In this document: positions 58,624-64,000 of the stretch, one piece after another | Position numbering within the stretch: the stretch's first letter is position 1 | How the letters are laid out: each line of letters begins with the position of its first letter | Origin: Thuidium tamariscinum | Taxonomy: Eukaryota; Streptophyta; Bryopsida; Hypnales; Thuidiaceae | DNA: 64,000 nt | Assembly: GCA_947034885.2 (NCBI GenBank) | Contig: OX344757.2 | Span: 1,240,001 to 1,304,000 of the forward strand | Direction of reading: 5' to 3' | Made by a program: the position numbers and the translations under genes | Notes under the pieces: model-generated | The model's database searches: none | The model's input: the letters and a program-made list of their open reading frames with translations, nothing else | What the model was told of the DNA's origin: nothing

Positions 58624-58945
58624 CATAAGAGGTTTTCTCACCATGTTGGGAGACTGTGAGTTTCCGGACTATGGGAACTCGCTAAAAACAGTCCCAGCAG
58701 CAAATCTGATGTGGCACAGAGACTGCCACATCGGATAATAATATTTTATTAAATTTATAAAAAAATTATTAAATTTTTTTATTTATTATTATTATTATTA
58801 TTTTTTATTTTTTATTTATTTTTTATTATTTTATTATTTTTATTTATTTTTTAATATTTTTTAAATTCTGACCAGCAGTGGCTGGTTGACAGAATGGGGA
58901 ATGAGGTTGAAACAGTCTCTCAATACCCCGAAAAAACCTCTTATG
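58624..58945 (+). mobile_element. Multi-hairpin MITE family, copy 9
   Basis: Same termini and hairpins as 55009-55291, with few substitutions (for example TTTCCGGACTATGGGAACTC). The AT-rich centre is expanded by ATT/TTTA runs, accounting for the extra 39 bp. No matching target duplication was seen. Confidence 0.82.
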
Positions 58946-59715
58946 TAAAAAATAGGGTATAATATATTCACTCTGAATAAATTTTGTAAAAAATTTATAT
59001 GTATTATAGAGTGTTGTATAATCGTGAAACATCATTATAAGTAATATAGTATACCATATAAACCTAAGTTTTATTAAATCAGTAGATGTAAAATAGTATA
59101 GAAAATAAGGGGTAGAAAGGTTGATTTGTAGACTCAAGTAGCCTCTTACAAATTCTATAATGGATGAAAAGTTAGAGTTCATGTTGAAAACTCCCAGATG
59201 AAAAATAAGAGTTCACATTGGAAACTCTTAGATGAATGTCTAGAAGTGTAGTGATGGGAATCCAAGGAAGACAACTTGTAAATAACAAAGAGTATTTCAA
59301 GATATCCCAACGTCTTTGAGAATGCAAGCTGCAAAGTTTAGGGGCGTAGTTTCAAATTCAAGGTTCTTCTTTGTATGTCGATGGCTCTTTGTTTGGAAAA
59401 TTAGGATTTGGGCTTCCTAGCATTGTAGCATGTAGAATTCTTGTTTAGGGTTGCTCACAAACCAACAAGCAAAGGCAAAATCAAAATCTGTTGTGAAGGT
59501 TGAGCATTGTTATTTGTTAAGGTTCCACTGTAGTGAGTTCTGACTTCATTCTTCCTAGTCATTCTTTTTTCCTGCTTTGATGCAATTGTCTAGATTATAT
59601 ATTTTCTATGCTTTATTCACAAACTACGGGGTTGATTTAAATTTAGGGTCACATGTTGTACCCTAACCCCTGTGCATTGGATTAACACTTTAGGATATTT
59701 TACGCCATCCTTGAG
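58946..59715. other. AT-rich intergenic DNA
   Basis: Nothing recognised. The stretch 59260-59480 is slightly more balanced in composition. Confidence 0.45.
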
Positions 59716-59890
59716 CAAATAAGGTTTCTAATTTTTTTTTCCAAGAAGGATCTTTGTAAGCGACTATAATTTCCAATTTCTTTTTCTTGGAGGGATCTTT
59801 GTGAGTGACTAGGGTCTCCATTTTCTTTTCGCAGGAAAATCCCTCTGAGCGATTAGTGTTTCCTGATTTTTTTTCCTTCAAAGGATTCCT
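59716..59890. repeat. 45-bp tandem repeat, about four units
   Basis: GGATCTTTGTAAGCGACTA at 59748 recurs as GGATCTTTGTGAGTGACTA 45 bp later, with further diverged units on both sides, each followed by a T-rich stretch and TTTCC. Because 45 is a multiple of three, the minus strand reads as a 15-residue lysine-rich repeat over 63 codons (59690-59881). No sign that it is expressed. Confidence 0.75.
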
Positions 59891-61254
59891 GTGAACATTC
59901 CTACATCATTGTAGCTTTTTCTTCTTTAACTGCTTGAGTGATACAAGTGGCAAATCTAATTTAATTTAGAAATAGGCAGGTTACGCATGCCTCCAACCTC
60001 CACTACAAACCTGAAAAGTTAAATCCCCTTTGACCTCCAAAATTCACCAAAATTTAGTACAAAATCCATAAATTGCAGTTAAGATTTCTAATTTTTTTTC
60101 CACAGTGACCTCTTTGCACGTTGAATTAGAAGTAGTTTTTATTTATTGTGAAGATATGGAATTCTGAGGAAGCCATCATGAAGTCTTTTTTCAATTGCAA
60201 CTATCACTTGTTTGCAAATTCTTCGTCACTACCTAAATTGTTGTTGAATGAGAAGATTCGCTTAGGGCCATTAGAGTGTTTGAACAATGTCCATCTTGTA
60301 GAGCTAAGGGACATTTTGGAGATGCCCACGACTATGGGCATTTCAGAGCTAGACATGCAAAATTGTGAGGCGACCTAGTAAACTTGGATCCTTCCTACAC
60401 ATCAGCCAAAACATTAGTGAGTATTTCTTCAATCCACTTTTTTTGAATTTCAATGCAGGGTTTTCAATTATTGTTGGAGAGCGGATTAGTTTGTCTATGT
60501 TGCATTCATATTGTTTGCATACGGTGCAATTCTTGAAGCCTATGTTGTCTATCATCAAGTTAAGTATAAACTGGATTCTGTAGCTTCAGTCAATGCTAGA
60601 TCTTTGGAAATGTTTTTAATGTTTACTTGAAGCACCAACAAAATGTAGTTTCTATCAATTGCAAATTTTGTGAGTTCTATGGTTACCTTAAACCACAGGT
60701 TGTAGAAGCACTGATACAAACATTTCATCTGGCAATACTAGTTGCATGTACATTTTTTTGGGATGTTTCATTTTCTTGGATTTCTAATTATTGTAGCGGA
60801 CTTGTATTTCAGTCTTTACACAATTTTGTAATGTAGTAGATTGTGTCTACTAGGAATTAAACCTTCAATGTTGCAAAGACTATGAGACATTGAAAATGTC
60901 ACAATTTTAGACTCTTAGAATGTGTTATTGAATACGAATTGTGAACTCTTGTATTGTTCCCATTGCTTGTTTGGCATTCATCATGTTTGTTTCATTTTAC
61001 TTTTCTTTTCTTCAAAACATGTATCAAAACATTGCTTGAACATTGGTGAGTAATTCTACAATTACAATGATATGGAAAATAATGGAGTGTGTTGAATAAA
61101 ATGGGATTTAAGAAAATACATGGGGCTATAAGAACAAGAAAGGGATACATTCAAAAAATAATGGGACAACCCCAAAAAATGGGGTGCCAAAATCATAATA
61201 GGGGTTTAGGGTTTAAGAATATACAAATGGGGTTTGAGAATATATATATATGGA
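59891..61254. other. Intergenic DNA with unrecognised open stretches
   Basis: Two modest + strand open stretches (60148-60378 and 60627-60836) have more even amino-acid composition than the surrounding AT-driven frames but no domain I recognise. They could be fragments of a decayed gene. Confidence 0.35.
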
Positions 61255-61450
61255 GGTTGAGATGGAGGTATAAAAAAAATGGGTTGTAAGAATCATAATA
61301 GGGGACAAGAAAAAAATGGGGTGTAAGAATTATAATGGGGGATAATGAAAAAAAATGGAGAATAAGAATAATAATGGGAGTTAAAGAAAAAAAGTGGAGA
61401 ACAATAACATTAATGGAGTTCAAGAAAAAAAAATGGGGTGTAAGTAAAAT
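61255..61450. repeat. 39-bp minisatellite, about five degenerate units
   Basis: Units consist of an A run, TGGGGTGTAAGAATTATAAT or variants, and GGGG. The period of 39 bp makes the minus strand a 13-residue repeat (HFFSL-PIII). Confidence 0.75.
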
Positions 61451-61479
61451 ACCCCATTTTAAAATTTTCCTTTCGAAAA

Positions 61480-61640
61480 ATTATAAGTGCCAATATAGTG
61501 CTATTAATTATCAACATTTACCTTTATTTAAAAAAAATACCATGTCTTTTAATCAATTTTTCAAGGTAAATAGCGCCCCTTTAAATAGGGGATTGTTGCA
61601 GGTATATATGAAATATAAGGAGTGAACCCCCCAAGGATTA
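61480..61640 (-). mobile_element. Terminal fragment of the hAT-like family, copy 3
   Basis: AGGTAAATAGC-CCC...TTAAATA, then AATATAAGGAGTGAACCCCCCAAGG, parallels the right end of 52123-53328 (AAGGTAAATAGCCCC, TTAAATA, ATTATAAGGAGTGATCTCCT). No other end was found. Confidence 0.5.
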
Positions 61641-62339
61641 GGGTTTTTAAAGCATGTTCCTACATGTCACCAATAATGTTGTAAGTATAACTCCTTCATC
61701 TCAAATCCAAACATGAACCTAGCATGACCTAATATGAACCTTATATGTTCATCAATAATACATTGAGTACTCTAGATTTAGCCCTTTGTTACTACTATTA
61801 AGGTACCGGTTTTTCCTTACCCTAAATGATATGATATTGCCTTTGAAATGACCAATCTATAGATCCAAAAAGATAATACAAACAACATAAATCTAGCCAA
61901 CCAAAGTCAACCTCTAATAGCAACACCCCTAACTAGAAGTTAATAGGTCTAAGCCAAGGCAATTGAGGCAAAGCTAGGGCTTGGGCCAATAGATCTAATT
62001 ATAGAAGGCTAGGGTCAACAACAAGGACCAAGCCAAGAGCAAAAGGTCAAATCTAAAGTGGGAGGCTAAAATTGAAATTTTTATCTTAATGTGAGGATAG
62101 TTTAATCTCAAAGCATTGCAAAATAAAGCAAGGTAGGAGGAGATGAGTAAATTTGAAATAAAATTAAAAATTAAAATAGATGTAGGGAAGGAAATTAAAT
62201 AGAGTTAGAAAGAAAACTAAAGTAGAATTAAGGAAAAAAATCAAAATAAAATTTTAATATCTTTTTAAAATATCTTATTTTAAGTAAGTCTTTTGAATTT
62301 GAAATTTAGAACACATGTTATTGACATAGAGGTGATTTC
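61641..62339. other. AT-rich intergenic DNA
   Basis: Nothing recognised. Confidence 0.5.
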
Positions 62340-62640
62340 ACCCAAAAAAATTCATAGTAAGAAACCAATTTTTCAGTCCTTAGGAGGGTGTCAATATTGA
62401 CAATTGTGAAATTTTCTCAAAACTACACATGTTGGTAGATTTCAAATATATTTTTTTGAATTAATATTTTGACCTTGAAATTCTTTTTACACATATTACA
62501 AAGACAGATTTTATTTCATGCAAAAAATTTCATGTCAAAAAAAAATTCAATCCTTGGTACGGTGTCAATATTGAAAGCAATGAAATTTTTTTCACAACTA
62601 TATATGTTGATAGATTTTGAATATCTTTTTTTGTATAGAT
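62340..62640. repeat. Diverged direct duplication, period about 175 bp
   Basis: GTGTCAATATTGA occurs at about 62388 and 62563. It is preceded by CAAAAAATTTCAT/CAAAAAAATTCAT and CAATCCTTGG/CAGTCCTTAGG. It is followed by GAAATTTT, CACAACTAT/AAAACTACA and ATGTTG-TAGATTT. Confidence 0.7.
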
Positions 62641-64000
62641 CTTAGATAATAGAAAAGGCAATACCTACAAAACTTGAGCATCTAAAGACCTTGCATATAC
62701 AAACTTTCTAAATTTTTGCAATATACAATGGAATACCAAGTACAAGCATGCACCTCTTTTATAAAAATGGCTCCCAAAGTCCCAAATCACTGCAATGACC
62801 AAAATGGTTCAAATGCTTGCAAGTACATAATTACAAAGGGCTACAAATTGGCAAAGATCTTTATAAAATTCAATGAAGAAGCTCAAATCAACCCAAGTAT
62901 AAACAAGAAAAACAAAAGAAGTGCAAAAAGTGCTAAAGACAAGTGGGAAACCTTTCACTAATAACATTATCTTTAGCATGACAAAATTCAAACCAGCTTT
63001 GGGAATATTGCTTGTGAATCAGAGCAAGTGCTTACATATGTACTAAAATTGAATTGTAGTGTACCAAAGAAGGTAGCTCAACCATCCATAAGAAGTAGCA
63101 TTGATTGCTTTTTTAAGAAGTCGATTAGACAAAAAAGACTTTGGTAACTACATGCTAAGTATGCAAGGTTGGCTCATTGATCTACACTTAGATCCACCAA
63201 CAATTTATTTATTTGGCATAGCCCATCAATATTTCAAGAATCACTAACATCATTTTACATTCTATAGGCCAAAATTCAATTTTCCATAGCCTATCTCCTA
63301 GTCTTTTATGTGTTGTTGAAGTTATACCATCCTAGCAATTGCCTTCATGAAGTTAAGCCATGTTGTCACAATACAGATGCAATGGATGTTTGAATATGAA
63401 GCATTACGTAAGTTGCCTCAATTGCGACACCTCAAAGATAGGGACAATTAGAGACCCACCATTTTACATACCAATTACATCCAAGGTCAACAAGGACCTA
63501 TGAGATTTTTGCAAATCCTCCTCCTCCAATGCCTTAGCAATATTAGCCTCTAATTATTTGACTTACAATCTTGTTCACAAAAAATAAATACCCAAGGTAG
63601 ACAATGTGGTTTCTTCCAAACACTTACAACACTCCACCCCTATAATGTAGCACTTGGTAGTTGGCACCACTTCTTTCACTTTGGAACAATGGTAATTGTT
63701 AGGTGATCTTTTTACTCATATTAGCAAAGTTTGAAGGAATAAATTTGGTTCAAAAAGGTAATAATAATGTTGAGAAAATATTCCCTATATTTTTCTTTCC
63801 ATTGTCTTAAGATAGGTTTAAAAAATGTACAAGAGTGAATTTTTTATAATACCTTGAATCATTGATTAAAAAAATGTTGCCAAAATAATGAATAATAATT
63901 TTAATTAAAAATAGTCTATTTTTTATCTTTCTTTTATTTTTTCTTTATTTTTCTTTCTTTTATTTTTTTTCTTCTTTTAATTTTTTAATTTTTATTTAAT
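62641..64000. other. AT-rich intergenic DNA to window end
   Basis: No gene recognised. The window closes in a low-complexity T-rich tract (63900-64000). Confidence 0.5.

Noticed and set aside
60148-60836. Intact protein-coding gene
   Set aside because: Two short frames without a recognisable domain cannot be joined by convincing splice sites. At most a gene relic.
1-64000. CRISPR array, operons or other prokaryotic features
   Set aside because: Spliced plant-type genes and dispersed MITEs show that this is eukaryotic nuclear DNA. The tandem repeats seen are minisatellites without spacers.

Overview
The window looks like nuclear DNA of a green plant lineage (a land plant such as a bryophyte, or a streptophyte alga). 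Three spliced genes with GT-AG introns encode proteins with clear plant-type orthologues: the C-terminal end of a histidyl-tRNA synthetase, a complete cytosolic 4-alpha-glucanotransferase DPE2, and a complete plant-type aconitase. Genes are GC-balanced. The long intergenic stretches are strongly AT-rich and filled with short non-autonomous mobile elements. The species cannot be named from the sequence alone.

Layout: 1-1594 holds the last four exons of HisRS (+), followed to about 4.7 kb by GC-balanced DNA with two MITEs and two tRNA-like SINE fragments. From 4.7 to 29.8 kb is an AT-rich gene desert with many MITE-like elements, a nested hAT-like pair, a 742-bp terminal-inverted-repeat element, a TA-flanked MITE, fold-back hairpins and a 242-bp tandem duplication. 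DPE2 (15 coding exons, 1008 aa) occupies 30860-36740. Aconitase (19 coding exons, 902 aa) occupies 39297-45886, with a pyrimidine-rich leader open in frame upstream. From 45.9 to 64 kb there is no recognisable gene. That stretch has a 1-kb fold-back palindrome, a MITE with 49-bp perfect inverted termini, a 1.2-kb hAT-like element with an intact 8-bp target duplication, further MITE copies and several tandem repeats.

All three genes lie on the + strand but belong to unrelated processes: organellar or cytosolic translation, cytosolic maltose/starch turnover and citrate-isocitrate interconversion. Nothing suggests they act together. The most notable non-genic content is a roughly ten-copy family of 250-600-bp elements. 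Its terminal inverted repeats enclose a conserved internal hairpin (GATGTGG ... CCACATC), in several copies flanked by further hairpins. Several element families also share internal sequence while carrying different termini. No transposase gene was found, so all of these elements look non-autonomous.
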